The notes beneath the pieces are model-generated. The model searched no databases, was not told where the DNA came from, and worked only from the letters and a program-made list of their open reading frames with translations. From Chloroflexota bacterium (lineage in GTDB: Bacteria; Chloroflexota; Anaerolineae; Anaerolineales; Anaerolineaceae): a stretch of DNA of 64,000 nt. The number at the start of each line of letters is the position of its first letter. The stretch's first letter is position 1. Shown here in pieces: positions 35,776 through 44,342 of the stretch. The DNA lies in assembly GCA_016887485.1 (NCBI GenBank), contig CP069395.1:1-64000 (forward strand), read 5' to 3'. The position numbers and the translations under genes are program-made.

Positions 35776-36468
35776 TTAGGCACCTACTATTTTATTGACC
35801 TTTTCGCGGACCATTTGCACCGCCTTGCCAAGGTCATCATCCAGATTGAACAACCCGGAAGTGCCCACGACCAATACATTGGCGCCCGCCTGAATCACGC
35901 TCTCGAAGGTCTTGTCATTGATCTGACCGTCCACCTGAATATCGACATCAAGGTTGCGCGCCTCAATCATCTCCCGCAGCTTGCGAATCTTATCAAGCAT
36001 CGGCATAAGGAAGCTCTGTCCGGCAAAACCAACATCCACAGTCATCACAGTCACCATTTGGAGGTCATCGAGCAGATATTCCAGATCGATCAGCGGGGTC
36101 TTGGGGGAGATCACCACACCGGCTTTTCGGCCTGCTTTATGGATTGTCTGCACCGCACGGAAGATGTGCGGGGTCGATTCAAATTGCAGGCTGATAATGT
36201 CCGAGCCGGTTGCCGCAATTTCGGGGATGAACCCGGCCGGGTCCGCAATGCACATATGAACATCAAAAGGTTTCTTGGTGAAAGGTCGGCAGGCGGTGAT
36301 CAAATCGGGGGTGAGGCAGAAATTATGGACAAAAACGCCATCCATAACATCCCAGTGAAAGAGGTCCACGCCCGCTTCATCCAACAGCTTCACCTGATTA
36401 CCCAACTGGCTAAGATCTGCACAAACAACTGAGGGACTGATTTTGATTTCGTTCATCATTACCATCAT
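35776..36468 (-). CDS. AlsE/RPE-family epimerase, third paralog
   Basis: A TIM-barrel epimerase of about 230 residues. ISPSVVCADLSQLGNQ, FHWDVMDGVFVHN, FDVHMCIADPAGF, VTVMTVDVGFAGQSF, IQVDGQIND and VGTSGLFNLDDD follow the AlsE/RPE pattern with all metal ligands. It resembles AlsE at least as much as housekeeping Rpe. It is convergent with the ROK gene. Several ATGs cluster at the start (36468, 36465, 36459, 36456); GAGAAAG upstream favours 36468. Substrate unknown; one of three RPE paralogs within 12 kb. Confidence 0.85.
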   Translation of the reverse strand: MMVMMNEIKISPSVVCADLSQLGNQVKLLDEAGVDLFHWDVMDGVFVHNFCLTPDLITACRPFTKKPFDVHMCIADPAGFIPEIAATGSDIISLQFESTPHIFRAVQTIHKAGRKAGVVISPKTPLIDLEYLLDDLQMVTVMTVDVGFAGQSFLMPMLDKIRKLREMIEARNLDVDIQVDGQINDKTFESVIQAGANVLVVGTSGLFNLDDDLGKAVQMVREKVNKIVGA

Positions 36469-36853
36469 TTCTTTCTCGTTTCCAAAAAACCTGGTCATGC
36501 CGTAAGCTTATTCAGATTTTTGGGTCGGTGGAATATAACTTTATGTGAATAATTACCAATTTCTACCATTATATTGACTTGTTCAGCAAAAATCAGTTGG
36601 GATTATAACCTAAAAAACTGGGATTTTTGGCATTAATCCCAGTCAGAAACGAAAATTAGGGCTCCCCTCCTCTTTTTTTCCCAATTTTCCTTGGCGAAAC
36701 TTTTTACAAGAAATTTACTTAATCAGAATGACAGGTATATGCAGACAGGTATAATACTTCTGGCTTAGGTAAACTTTTGTCACCAAGGCAACGAACATAA
36801 GCAGACTCAACCGTTGCCATATCACTCGTAGTCGTAACGATGGACCACTTCCG
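36469..36853. other. Divergent intergenic region, 385 bases
   Basis: It holds the promoters of the epimerase (-) and the sulfotransferase (+), and a hairpin at 36617-36643. No other gene or repeat seen. Confidence 0.5.
36617..36643 (-). terminator. Leader hairpin with U tract upstream of the epimerase gene
   Basis: ACTGGGATT (36617-36625) pairs with AATCCCAGT (36635-36643). On the minus strand TTTTTTAGG follows. No minus-strand gene lies upstream, so it would act as a leader terminator or attenuator about 150 bases before the epimerase start, or block antisense transcripts from the sulfotransferase region. Confidence 0.5.
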
Positions 36854-38002
36854 ATGATTCCAAACATCAAACTTTTTTTCAAGACCATTTATATCAGTTT
36901 TTTCAAATCTGAAGGAACCCCAGGCAGGCTTTCTCCTAAACGTTTCTTCGTACTCCTTTTCATCTTCATCATCTATCCCCTCTGGCATTATAGTTTCCGC
37001 CTGGCCTACAGCCTTGATAATCTCTTTTTCCCCCATCTGAAAGAACAGGATATCAAACAGCCGATTTTCATTATCGGCAATTTCCGTTCTGGAACCACAC
37101 TCCTGCATCGGCTGCTGGTTAAAGACGAACAAACAACCGGGATGCAAACCTGGGAGATCTATTTAGCACCCTCGGTGATCCAGCGCAAAATGATCCACTG
37201 GCTAATGAAAATCAACCGTCTGGTCGGCAATCCCATCGATCATGTCTTGAAAGCTTTTGATAAAGCCCTGCAGGAATACTCCTATATGCACCCAACCGGT
37301 CTCCAGGAAATTGAAGAGGACAGCCACGTCCTGCTGCATATCTGGTCCACTTATGACCTGTTCGCCTTCTTCCCCTTCCCCGAGCTGATCCGCAACTATA
37401 TCTATTACGATGATGCTGTCCCCGAGGGACAGAAGAAAATTGATATGACCTACTATCGTGAGGTCCTCAAGCGGCACATCTATACGAATCCCGGGAAAAG
37501 GTACGTCTCAAAAAGCCCCAGTTTTTCCGCCAAAGTTCGCACGCTGCATGAACAGTTTCCGGATGCCAAGTTCATCAACCTGATGCGCTCCCCCAAGAGT
37601 GTTATCCCCTCCTCAGTCAGCATGTTTTCCAATCACTGGCGCACCTATGGCGACCCTGCAGAAGAATATCCTAAGCCAGCCTCAAAGGTGATCATGGAAC
37701 AGGCCCGGCATTGGTACATTTACCCTCACCGCTACCTCAAGAACCTGCCCGACAGCCAATATATCCTGGTTCAATATGACGATTTGGTTAACGATCCGGA
37801 AAGCACCATAGAGCAGATCTACACTCAGTTCGGTATAGAAATGACACCCAAATTCCACCAAATCCTGCACACCGAATCGGAAAAGTCAAAACAATACAAA
37901 AGCCACCACCAGTATTCACTGGGTGACATGGGGCTTTCGGATCAGGGCATTGAAAAACAGGTCCGTCTCCCCGCCCTAAAGCAACATATCCCCCTTAAAT
38001 AA
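36854..38002 (+). CDS. Sulfotransferase family protein
   Basis: A 382-residue PAPS-dependent sulfotransferase-like protein. IFIIGNFRSGTTLLHRLL is the 5'-phosphosulfate loop and KFINLMRSPKSVIPSSVSMF the 3'-phosphate site, in the right order and spacing. The first 70 residues contain a hydrophobic, possibly membrane-associated stretch (FFVLLFIFIIYPLWHY), as in a group of bacterial sulfotransferases that act on lipids or glycans. Ribosome site weak. It has no partner gene nearby. Substrate unknown; some of this family transfer sulfate onto cell-surface glycolipids. Confidence 0.85.
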   Translation: MIPNIKLFFKTIYISFFKSEGTPGRLSPKRFFVLLFIFIIYPLWHYSFRLAYSLDNLFFPHLKEQDIKQPIFIIGNFRSGTTLLHRLLVKDEQTTGMQTWEIYLAPSVIQRKMIHWLMKINRLVGNPIDHVLKAFDKALQEYSYMHPTGLQEIEEDSHVLLHIWSTYDLFAFFPFPELIRNYIYYDDAVPEGQKKIDMTYYREVLKRHIYTNPGKRYVSKSPSFSAKVRTLHEQFPDAKFINLMRSPKSVIPSSVSMFSNHWRTYGDPAEEYPKPASKVIMEQARHWYIYPHRYLKNLPDSQYILVQYDDLVNDPESTIEQIYTQFGIEMTPKFHQILHTESEKSKQYKSHHQYSLGDMGLSDQGIEKQVRLPALKQHIPLK

Positions 38003-38066
38003 GAATCAAGAAATATTGAAAAACAATTAGAGTTTCTTACAGCCCGACTAAAAAACCAAATCCAAG

Positions 38067-38082
38067 AAAATGGCTATGCGAA
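38067..38082 (-). repeat. Dispersed intergenic motif, copy 5
   Basis: On the minus strand TTCGCATAGCCATTTT, between the convergent sulfotransferase and flavodoxin genes. Confidence 0.5.
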
Positions 38083-38088
38083 TTTATA

Positions 38089-38565
38089 TTAATTTTCCGC
38101 TGTCAGCAAGGTCTTGATGTCCTCAACCGCCCCGAGGATTCGTTTCTTTCGCCTCAGACTAAGCCAGGTAACATCCGCACTACCGAGTATCTTTCCGCCT
38201 CTTTCCCAACACAGGCCTTTCATAACCTCAATGGTTTGTGCTGCCCCCCACTTGCGGGGGAAGAAATGAGTCAATAAATAGGCCACTTGTTTCCCTTCCA
38301 GTGTCGGGATTTTTTCCAGAAAAGCCAGCATGGGTGCCGACATCCGGCCACCGTGAACCGGTGTTCCCAGGATTAGGACATCAAAACCCGACACATCAGG
38401 TTGGACTTTGAGAGGCACTGTGATGGCACTTAATTGAAGCGGGCTCTCGGGTTCCAGAACAATCTTGGAAACCTCCGCTCCTGACTCGTTCAAATCCGTT
38501 ACAAGCTGGTCAACGACCAGCGCGGTGTGGCCGGAATAAGAATAGTAGATTACGCCAATTTTCAT
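38089..38565 (-). CDS. Flavodoxin-like protein
   Basis: A 158-residue FMN-binding flavodoxin-fold protein. KIGVIYYSYSGHTALVV is the phosphate loop (YSxSGHT), and ILGTPVHGGRMSAPM is the second FMN loop. No zinc or extra domain. It should act as a small electron carrier or FMN-dependent reductase component. I use ATG 38565 (MKIGVIYY) with AGGGA upstream; a longer frame to 38616 is not supported. Not closely tied to the Liv operon, which ends with a hairpin before it. Confidence 0.85.
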   Translation of the reverse strand: MKIGVIYYSYSGHTALVVDQLVTDLNESGAEVSKIVLEPESPLQLSAITVPLKVQPDVSGFDVLILGTPVHGGRMSAPMLAFLEKIPTLEGKQVAYLLTHFFPRKWGAAQTIEVMKGLCWERGGKILGSADVTWLSLRRKKRILGAVEDIKTLLTAEN

Positions 38566-38586
38566 AACATTCCCTTCCCAATTAAC

Positions 38587-38624
38587 AACTCCCTTTGATT
38601 GACAAATGTAGTTCAAAGGGAGTT
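38587..38624 (-). terminator. Hairpin at the end of the Liv/acyl-CoA operon
   Basis: AACTCCCTTTGA (38587-38598) pairs perfectly with TCAAAGGGAGTT (38613-38624), 12 bp. Only a weak T-containing tail (GTTAATT) follows on the minus strand, so termination may be partial. Confidence 0.6.
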
Positions 38625-38646
38625 CTATCTACCGAATCACTTAATA

Positions 38647-39711
38647 TTAACCCGCATCCGCCTTGGGTGGGAAGAAGAGCTTCACCAAACGCTCCCTCCC
38701 CGCTTTAATATCATTCTTCTTTAGCTGCCAGGTGCCAACGATCCCATAGGGGATGAACATCACGAAGACAACATAAATTGCACCCGTGATAAAGCTTGCA
38801 CTCTCACCAATGAACCGCCGCAGAGAGAAGTCCAGCAGGCGGAGCACAAAAGCGCCCACGACAGCACCGCTGAGCGTCCCCACCCCACCCAACAACACCA
38901 TCAACAGCCCCACCACAGTGAAGCTTAGATCAGCCACACTCGGGCTGATGATGGGCTGATAAAGGGCATGGAGTACACCTGCCATTGATGCCGTAAGGGA
39001 CGAAATGATCATCACAACAAACTTGAAAGTTGATGTATTGAAACCCAGCATTTTTGCGCGGGCTTCATTCTCACGAATGGCAACGCAGACCCGCCCAGTT
39101 GGCGAATCGACAAAGCGCCGGTAGAAGAGATAGATGGCCACCAACAGTACCGCTGCAATTGCATAGAATCGCAGCCGCTCCGTTGCCGGGTTCATGAATG
39201 CCGGTACAATGACACCTTGCAAGCCCACATCCGCCCCCGTCCATTTGACCATATCACTCGACATGACGATGATGTGGAACATGGATGCCAGGCCCAGGCT
39301 GACCAAAGTAAATGTGACGCCTTTGACCCGGGATAGAACCACGCTGAACAGTAACGCTTGGATGATCGCCGCTAAGATGACAAACAAGATTACAGCCCAG
39401 AATGGCAGTGCAGTCAATTTCAGGGTGATGCCTGTGATATAGGCAGCAACCGCAAAGAACATCGAATGGCCAAAAGAGAGCAGGCCGGTTACGCCAAAGA
39501 GCAAATCATAACTGAGGGCGAACAAACCGTAGATGAAGATCTCAATTCCCAGCCCTTCGATAAACTTGGAGATGCTGCCTTCATTGGACCAAACCATCCC
39601 CAGCGAGGAACCTTCAAAAAGGCCAACAATAAACGGCAGCGCTAACATAACCAAAAGGAATATCAGGGCGGAACCGTGTCTGCGAATAAATGAAGCCTTG
39701 GTGTTTTTCAT
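38647..39711 (-). CDS. livM: Liv-type ABC transporter permease, LivM-like
   Basis: A 354-residue inner-membrane permease with about ten hydrophobic segments. IFIYGLFALSYDLLFGVTGLLSFGHSMFFAVAAY is the LivM signature region and the EAA-like loop ENEARAKMLGFNTSTFKF is present. Starts two bases after the livH stop. Partner of LivH, LivG, LivF and the binding protein in the same operon. The transported compound may be a branched-chain amino acid, an amide or an aromatic/aliphatic acid; the linked acyl-CoA genes favour an organic acid. Confidence 0.85.
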   Translation of the reverse strand: MKNTKASFIRRHGSALIFLLVMLALPFIVGLFEGSSLGMVWSNEGSISKFIEGLGIEIFIYGLFALSYDLLFGVTGLLSFGHSMFFAVAAYITGITLKLTALPFWAVILFVILAAIIQALLFSVVLSRVKGVTFTLVSLGLASMFHIIVMSSDMVKWTGADVGLQGVIVPAFMNPATERLRFYAIAAVLLVAIYLFYRRFVDSPTGRVCVAIRENEARAKMLGFNTSTFKFVVMIISSLTASMAGVLHALYQPIISPSVADLSFTVVGLLMVLLGGVGTLSGAVVGAFVLRLLDFSLRRFIGESASFITGAIYVVFVMFIPYGIVGTWQLKKNDIKAGRERLVKLFFPPKADAG

Positions 39712-39713
39712 AA

Positions 39714-41261
39714 CTATTCCTTCTTCCCTAACAAACCACCGGGCAGGATCAACAGAACGATCACCATTAGCAGGACCGTAGATGCCGGGATGATGGGAGG
39801 TGACGGTTTGAAGAGGATGTCTGTGAATGGGATGGGAATCCCGATTTGTCCATACTTAATCAGGAACTGCTGGATCAGACCCACCAGCAAGGACCCGAGG
39901 GCCGCGCCTGGGTAACTGGTTAGGCCGCCGATCGCCAGCGCAATCAACGCGCTCAACAGTAACCGCTCTCCCATTGCGGTGGAAAGGCCCACCGATGGCG
40001 CCGATAGCACGCCGCCGAATGCTGCCAACCCCACACCCAGTGAAAAGACCATCGTGAACACCCGGCGCACATTAATGCCCAGCGCTTCCACCATTTCACG
40101 ATCCTGAACGCCTGCCCGGATGATCATGCCAATCCGGGTGCGTTTCAATAGGATCCAAACCCCAATCAGCACTAAAATGCCGATAATTGGGATGAATATT
40201 TCATCATAGACCCGCACCCGACCACCGAGTATCAACACCGTCGAACAGTGGTTCTCCAGCCAGCCGGATAAACTGGTGGCAGGGCAGCCATCCCCAGTGC
40301 CGCGGAATAAGGCGGGCTTGGGGAATACAAATTCCGGCCGTCCCCAAATCGCCTGGACGATCTCGATACCAATCGTTCCAAGACCAATGGTAAGCATCAA
40401 TTGGTAGATCGGGCGGTTATAAAGAGGCCGGATCAGCGTACTTTCCAACAGGGCTCCCAAACCAAAACCGCATAACACAGCCACGATGATGGATATCACG
40501 AAAAGCAGGTTGGTGTTGAGCCCTACAAGCCAACTGGAAAGAGGTGCGTTGAAAACCAAAGCCAACACACCAATCAGGGCGAGCACGCCAGATGCGATGA
40601 AGCTCTTCCATGAGAGGTTGGCATAGACATTTTCCCGCTTTTGAAGCAGCGAAAGCCCAAAAGCAATCATTGAACTTGAAAACAGCAATCCAATCAGCAG
40701 TAGAACTGGTGAAACAGCCTCAAAAACAGCCTCAACCGTTGCCACTCGCATGCCCTGATCAGCCATAAATGCAAATGTGATCGGACTTTGAGCGTAATTA
40801 TCGAGGTTCCAAATTGCAAAAGGATACTTCGAAAAGGCCAAAACTAATAATCCACCACCGACAACGATCAGACCCCAGGCGAGCAGCCTGGTCCCTTTCT
40901 GCGCGAGCTTGATCTGCTTTGCCAGGAAGGCCCAGAGGGACTTTAAGGAAAATCCCGCCAGCACGATTAAAATTGGCGTGACCAGGTCAACGAAGGTGTC
41001 TGGGCGCACATACACTACCCAACCGATATAAGCCCCGATCATATACAAGGTCCCTTGGGCGAGGTTCAACACGTCCAGCAGGCCAAAGATCAGTGAAAAA
41101 CCGGCGGCGACCAGGAACGTGACCGAGCCTGTTGAAAGGCTGCGCAGGGAGGTGATAACAAAATCCTGCGGGTCCATGCCACGAGCTGCCAGGAAGAGCA
41201 GCAGTCCTATGAAAAACAGGATGGTGATAGTCTTGTAGTTTTTCTTAATAAAAGTATTCAT
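39714..41261 (-). CDS. livH: Liv-type ABC transporter permease, oversized LivH
   Basis: A 515-residue permease; ordinary LivH has about 290-310. The LivH start (SLSTGSVTFLVAAGFSLIFGLLDVLNLAQG and GAYIGW, up to residue 82) and the remainder (from about 262: FGLGALLESTLIRPLYNRPIYQ, then the EAA loop MVEALGINVRRVFTM) are normal. Between them lie about 160 extra residues with four to five additional hydrophobic segments and a charged loop. GRTGDGCPATSLSGWLENHC-like Cys-containing loop (about 330-350) is also unusual. No frameshift is visible. The insertion may be lineage-specific. Confidence 0.83.
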   Translation of the reverse strand: MNTFIKKNYKTITILFFIGLLLFLAARGMDPQDFVITSLRSLSTGSVTFLVAAGFSLIFGLLDVLNLAQGTLYMIGAYIGWVVYVRPDTFVDLVTPILIVLAGFSLKSLWAFLAKQIKLAQKGTRLLAWGLIVVGGGLLVLAFSKYPFAIWNLDNYAQSPITFAFMADQGMRVATVEAVFEAVSPVLLLIGLLFSSSMIAFGLSLLQKRENVYANLSWKSFIASGVLALIGVLALVFNAPLSSWLVGLNTNLLFVISIIVAVLCGFGLGALLESTLIRPLYNRPIYQLMLTIGLGTIGIEIVQAIWGRPEFVFPKPALFRGTGDGCPATSLSGWLENHCSTVLILGGRVRVYDEIFIPIIGILVLIGVWILLKRTRIGMIIRAGVQDREMVEALGINVRRVFTMVFSLGVGLAAFGGVLSAPSVGLSTAMGERLLLSALIALAIGGLTSYPGAALGSLLVGLIQQFLIKYGQIGIPIPFTDILFKPSPPIIPASTVLLMVIVLLILPGGLLGKKE

Positions 41262-41269
41262 AGTATGTC

Positions 41270-41974
41270 CTATGCTGCCCCCAGATACCGTTGGATCATC
41301 GCTTTGTCCTGTTCCAGGTCTTTCATCCGGCCGGATTCAACAGACTGACCTTCTTCAATAATCACGAAGTATTCAGCCAATTTACTGGCGACCAGGAAGT
41401 TTTGTTCAACCAGCAGAACCGTGCTGTCCTTGGAAAGCTTCTGGATAACATCAATCATGTGCTCAATGATCACTGGGGCCAGGCCCTCACTTGGTTCATC
41501 AATCAGCAATAATTGGTTATCCGCCACCAAAGCCCGGGCGATTGCCAGCATCTGCTGCTGACCGCCGGAAAGACTGGTGCCCCTGATGGAGAGGAAGTTT
41601 TCCAAATCCGGGAAGGTTTCAAAAAGGAATTCCTTCTTCCGGTCATAATCCCCTTTTTCCCGCTCAGCTATCTTGAGGTTCTCCTCTACGGTGAGATTAC
41701 TGAAAATAGCCCGGTGCTCTGGGACAAAACCTATTCCCAATGAGGCAATGTCATAAGGCGGCATCCCGTTCACTTCACGGCCGTTGAAAGCCACCTGGCC
41801 TCCACGGACGGAGGTCAACCCCAGGATGGATTTTAATGTGGTTGTCTTCCCTGCCCCGTTACGACCCAATAAAACGGTGATTGAACCTCTGGGTACGACA
41901 AAATCAACACCCTGGAGAATGTGATACTGTTTGATATAAGCTTGCAGGTTTCGGACTTCTAATATATTTTCCAT
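41270..41974 (-). CDS. livF: Liv-type ABC transporter ATPase, LivF-like
   Basis: A 234-residue ATPase. Walker A LGRNGAGKTTT, signature SLSGGQQQMLAIARAL, Walker B LLLIDEPSEGLAP. The SEGLAP variant after Walker B is diagnostic of LivF. Stop is eight bases before livH. Partner of LivG. Confidence 0.92.
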   Translation of the reverse strand: MENILEVRNLQAYIKQYHILQGVDFVVPRGSITVLLGRNGAGKTTTLKSILGLTSVRGGQVAFNGREVNGMPPYDIASLGIGFVPEHRAIFSNLTVEENLKIAEREKGDYDRKKEFLFETFPDLENFLSIRGTSLSGGQQQMLAIARALVADNQLLLIDEPSEGLAPVIIEHMIDVIQKLSKDSTVLLVEQNFLVASKLAEYFVIIEEGQSVESGRMKDLEQDKAMIQRYLGAA

Positions 41975-42015
41975 AAGAACCTCAGATAACGGTCAACGAT
42001 GGGGATGCGACTTGG

Positions 42016-42786
42016 CTAAAGGTCAAGGTCATATAAGCCTCCAAGATAAGCCGTCTGTACTTCTTTGTTGGCGGCAATCTCTGCTGGGGTGCCTTCCGCC
42101 AGGACCTGGCCCAGGTGCATCACGGTGATCATGTCGGAGATGCTCATAACCACGTTCATGTTATGTTCAACAAGAACGACCGTTTTCTCGCCCGCAAGTT
42201 GAATCTCCTGGATCAGAGCGATCAATTCTGGCACCTGTTCAGCTGCCATACCGGCCGTGGGCTCATCCAGCAGGAGGACCTCCGGGTCCGGCGCCAAGAT
42301 CATCCCCAGCTCAAGTTTACGTTGATCGCCATGAGGGAGCGTACGAGCCAATAGCATCGCCTGACTTTGCAGACCCATCCTTTGGATCACTTCCTGCGTC
42401 CGCCGTTCACAATCTGCTAATTTGGTCACGTCCTCAACAATTCTGAAGTTTCCCGGCTCCATCGCTTGAGATGCCAGGCGGATATTCTCATAAACCGTCA
42501 GGTTGGGGAAAATATTCGTGATTTGGAAGGAACGCCCAATGCCGAGATGGATCATCCTGTGGACAGGCTGTTGTGTCAGGTCCAAGCCTTTATAAAAAAC
42601 CTTGCCTGCTGTCGGTTTCAAAGTTCCGCTCAGGAGGTTGAATAGCGTGGTTTTTCCAGCCCCGTTGGGACCGATGATGGCATGGAGACTATTCTTCTTG
42701 ATCTTAATGCTGACATCATTTACGGCAGCCAGTGAGCCAAAATTCTTACTCAAATGCTGGGTTTCAATTGCAAATTCATCTGCCAT
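42016..42786 (-). CDS. livG: Liv-type ABC transporter ATPase, LivG-like
   Basis: A 256-residue ATPase. Walker A IGPNGAGKTTLFN, LGIGRSFQITNIFPNLTVYENI, Walker B EVLLLDEPTAGMA and a C-terminal LAEGTPAEIAANKEVQTAYLG that is typical of LivG. The signature is degenerate (TLPHGDQRKLELGM), which is common in LivG (LPYGxQRRLE). It follows a hairpin after the binding-protein gene. Confidence 0.92.
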   Translation of the reverse strand: MADEFAIETQHLSKNFGSLAAVNDVSIKIKKNSLHAIIGPNGAGKTTLFNLLSGTLKPTAGKVFYKGLDLTQQPVHRMIHLGIGRSFQITNIFPNLTVYENIRLASQAMEPGNFRIVEDVTKLADCERRTQEVIQRMGLQSQAMLLARTLPHGDQRKLELGMILAPDPEVLLLDEPTAGMAAEQVPELIALIQEIQLAGEKTVVLVEHNMNVVMSISDMITVMHLGQVLAEGTPAEIAANKEVQTAYLGGLYDLDL

Positions 42787-42848
42787 GTTATTGTCTCGCC
42801 TTTTATTGGTGATAAAAAAGGATAATTACTAATATAATAATGTAATTT

Positions 42849-42879
42849 TGTCCCTAAGGGCCAAAAACCCTTAGGGACA
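42849..42879. other. Intercistronic hairpin between binding protein and livG
   Basis: TGTCCCTAAGGG (42849-42860) pairs perfectly with CCCTTAGGGACA (42868-42879), 12 bp with a 7-base loop. On the minus (sense) strand no U run follows; T-rich sequence lies on the opposite side. A message-stabilising stem is the likely role. Confidence 0.75.
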
Positions 42880-42901
42880 TTTTTATTAATCTAAGTTGGT
42901 A

Positions 42902-44263
42902 TTACTCGCCTGAGAGGCTCCCCACGGGGAGGTCACCACAGCGGGCAACATTATCGCCGGTGAGCAAGCATGGCGGCACGGGGCGGGTTGTGCCCACATA
43001 GGAATAGAAATTGAAGGTCGGATCAGTCAGATTTTCCAGGGTCAGAATGTACATATCCTGAATGGCAACATGATCTTCGGGGCGAATTTCGATCAGGCCC
43101 TTGGGACCATCGAAGCTCAAACCTTCCATAGCGGCAACGAGTGTCGCGCCATCGGTATCACCATTGGTGGCCTTGAGGGCTTCCACAACCATGATGGCGG
43201 CGTTCATAGCATCGGCATCGAAGAGGTCAGGATATACACCATAGCGGGTGGACAGATTCTCAACGAGGAAGTCATTGATGACGTTGTCCGGTGCGGAATA
43301 GTGGTAGAGAATGCCAGCGGTGGTGCCAACGGCGTTGCTGTAGAACACAGGCATCAGGATATTGTCGATGAAGGTCGTACCCAATTCTTTGGTTTCATTG
43401 ACACCCTGATCCTCAGCAGCCTGGACCAATGGAATGAAGCCTGAGCCTGCCCAAGCAACAATATAGGCTTCGGCATCGGTGTCAGCGATAATTTCCATGT
43501 AGGGTGTGAAGTCAGTCGTATCTGCAGGTGCGTAAATATCATCAGTTACGAATTCACCACCATCCAGGGTGCAGGCATCCCGGAAGGATTCAGCAGCACC
43601 CTTACCAAAGGTGTTGTCAATCGCGATTGTGACGAAGGTTGAATAATTTTCGGTCAGCGCGGCACATTCGTTAATGGAGTCCTGATAGTTGTTGCGGCTG
43701 GTGCGGAAAGTATATTCATTGAAGTCTTTGCCGGTGATGTCATTAGCGGCAGCAGGGGCAACGATCAACGGAATTTGATTGTCGAAGGCAATTTCCTGCA
43801 GAGTAGCGGTGCAGGATGAGGAGGTTGAACCAACGAGGAAATCAACACCCACAACGTCAATCAATTCGTTCGCAACGGCGGTTGTGTTCTCAGGGGAACC
43901 AGCGTCATCTCGAACATAGACCTGAATCTCACGGCCATCGAGCATGAAGGTGTTTTCCTGGGTGGCAGCGAAATCGAAGACATCGCCTGCGGTACCAGCA
44001 GCACCTGTGGCATATTCCATCCCCAGCATGAATGAACGGGGGATCATGACGCCATAGATGGCCAATGCACCGGTCAGGTCAGCAATAACGCCAACTTTGA
44101 CGGGCTCTAGAACAACCTCAGTCTCGACTACCTCTTCGGTAGCGACAACTTCGGTTTCATCCACAACAGGTTCAGTAGTCTCGACAGCCGGAGTTGCGCA
44201 GGCTGACAGAACCATGGGAATGATGACCAATATGGCCAATACGGTTAAACTAGCTTTTTTCAT
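42902..44263 (-). CDS. Liv-type ABC transporter, solute-binding lipoprotein
   Basis: A 453-residue extracytoplasmic binding protein of the LivJ/LivK (PBP type I) class. Lipobox VLSAC, acidic Thr/Val/Glu linker (24-55), then VKVGVIADLTGALAIYGVMIPRSFMLG (shown in two halves: VKVGVIADLTGALAIYG and MIPRSFMLG). ASSSCTATLQEIAFDNQIPLIV-type middle blocks are as in amide/urea/aromatic-acid-binding relatives. AAGGAG precedes the ATG. It sits between acyl-CoA enzymes and the transporter membrane genes, so its ligand is probably the compound those enzymes process. Confidence 0.85.
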   Translation of the reverse strand: MKKASLTVLAILVIIPMVLSACATPAVETTEPVVDETEVVATEEVVETEVVLEPVKVGVIADLTGALAIYGVMIPRSFMLGMEYATGAAGTAGDVFDFAATQENTFMLDGREIQVYVRDDAGSPENTTAVANELIDVVGVDFLVGSTSSSCTATLQEIAFDNQIPLIVAPAAANDITGKDFNEYTFRTSRNNYQDSINECAALTENYSTFVTIAIDNTFGKGAAESFRDACTLDGGEFVTDDIYAPADTTDFTPYMEIIADTDAEAYIVAWAGSGFIPLVQAAEDQGVNETKELGTTFIDNILMPVFYSNAVGTTAGILYHYSAPDNVINDFLVENLSTRYGVYPDLFDADAMNAAIMVVEALKATNGDTDGATLVAAMEGLSFDGPKGLIEIRPEDHVAIQDMYILTLENLTDPTFNFYSYVGTTRPVPPCLLTGDNVARCGDLPVGSLSGE

Positions 44264-44342
44264 CCTTTTTGCTCCTTCTAATAGGTTAGAAAACAGGTAT
44301 TTTGTTTGGTTCTAGCGTTCGAATCGAGGATATAACACCTCC

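Noticed and set aside
36719-37147. Minus-strand open frame opposite the sulfotransferase start
   Set aside because: It is antisense to the conserved phosphosulfate loop region and shows no domain.
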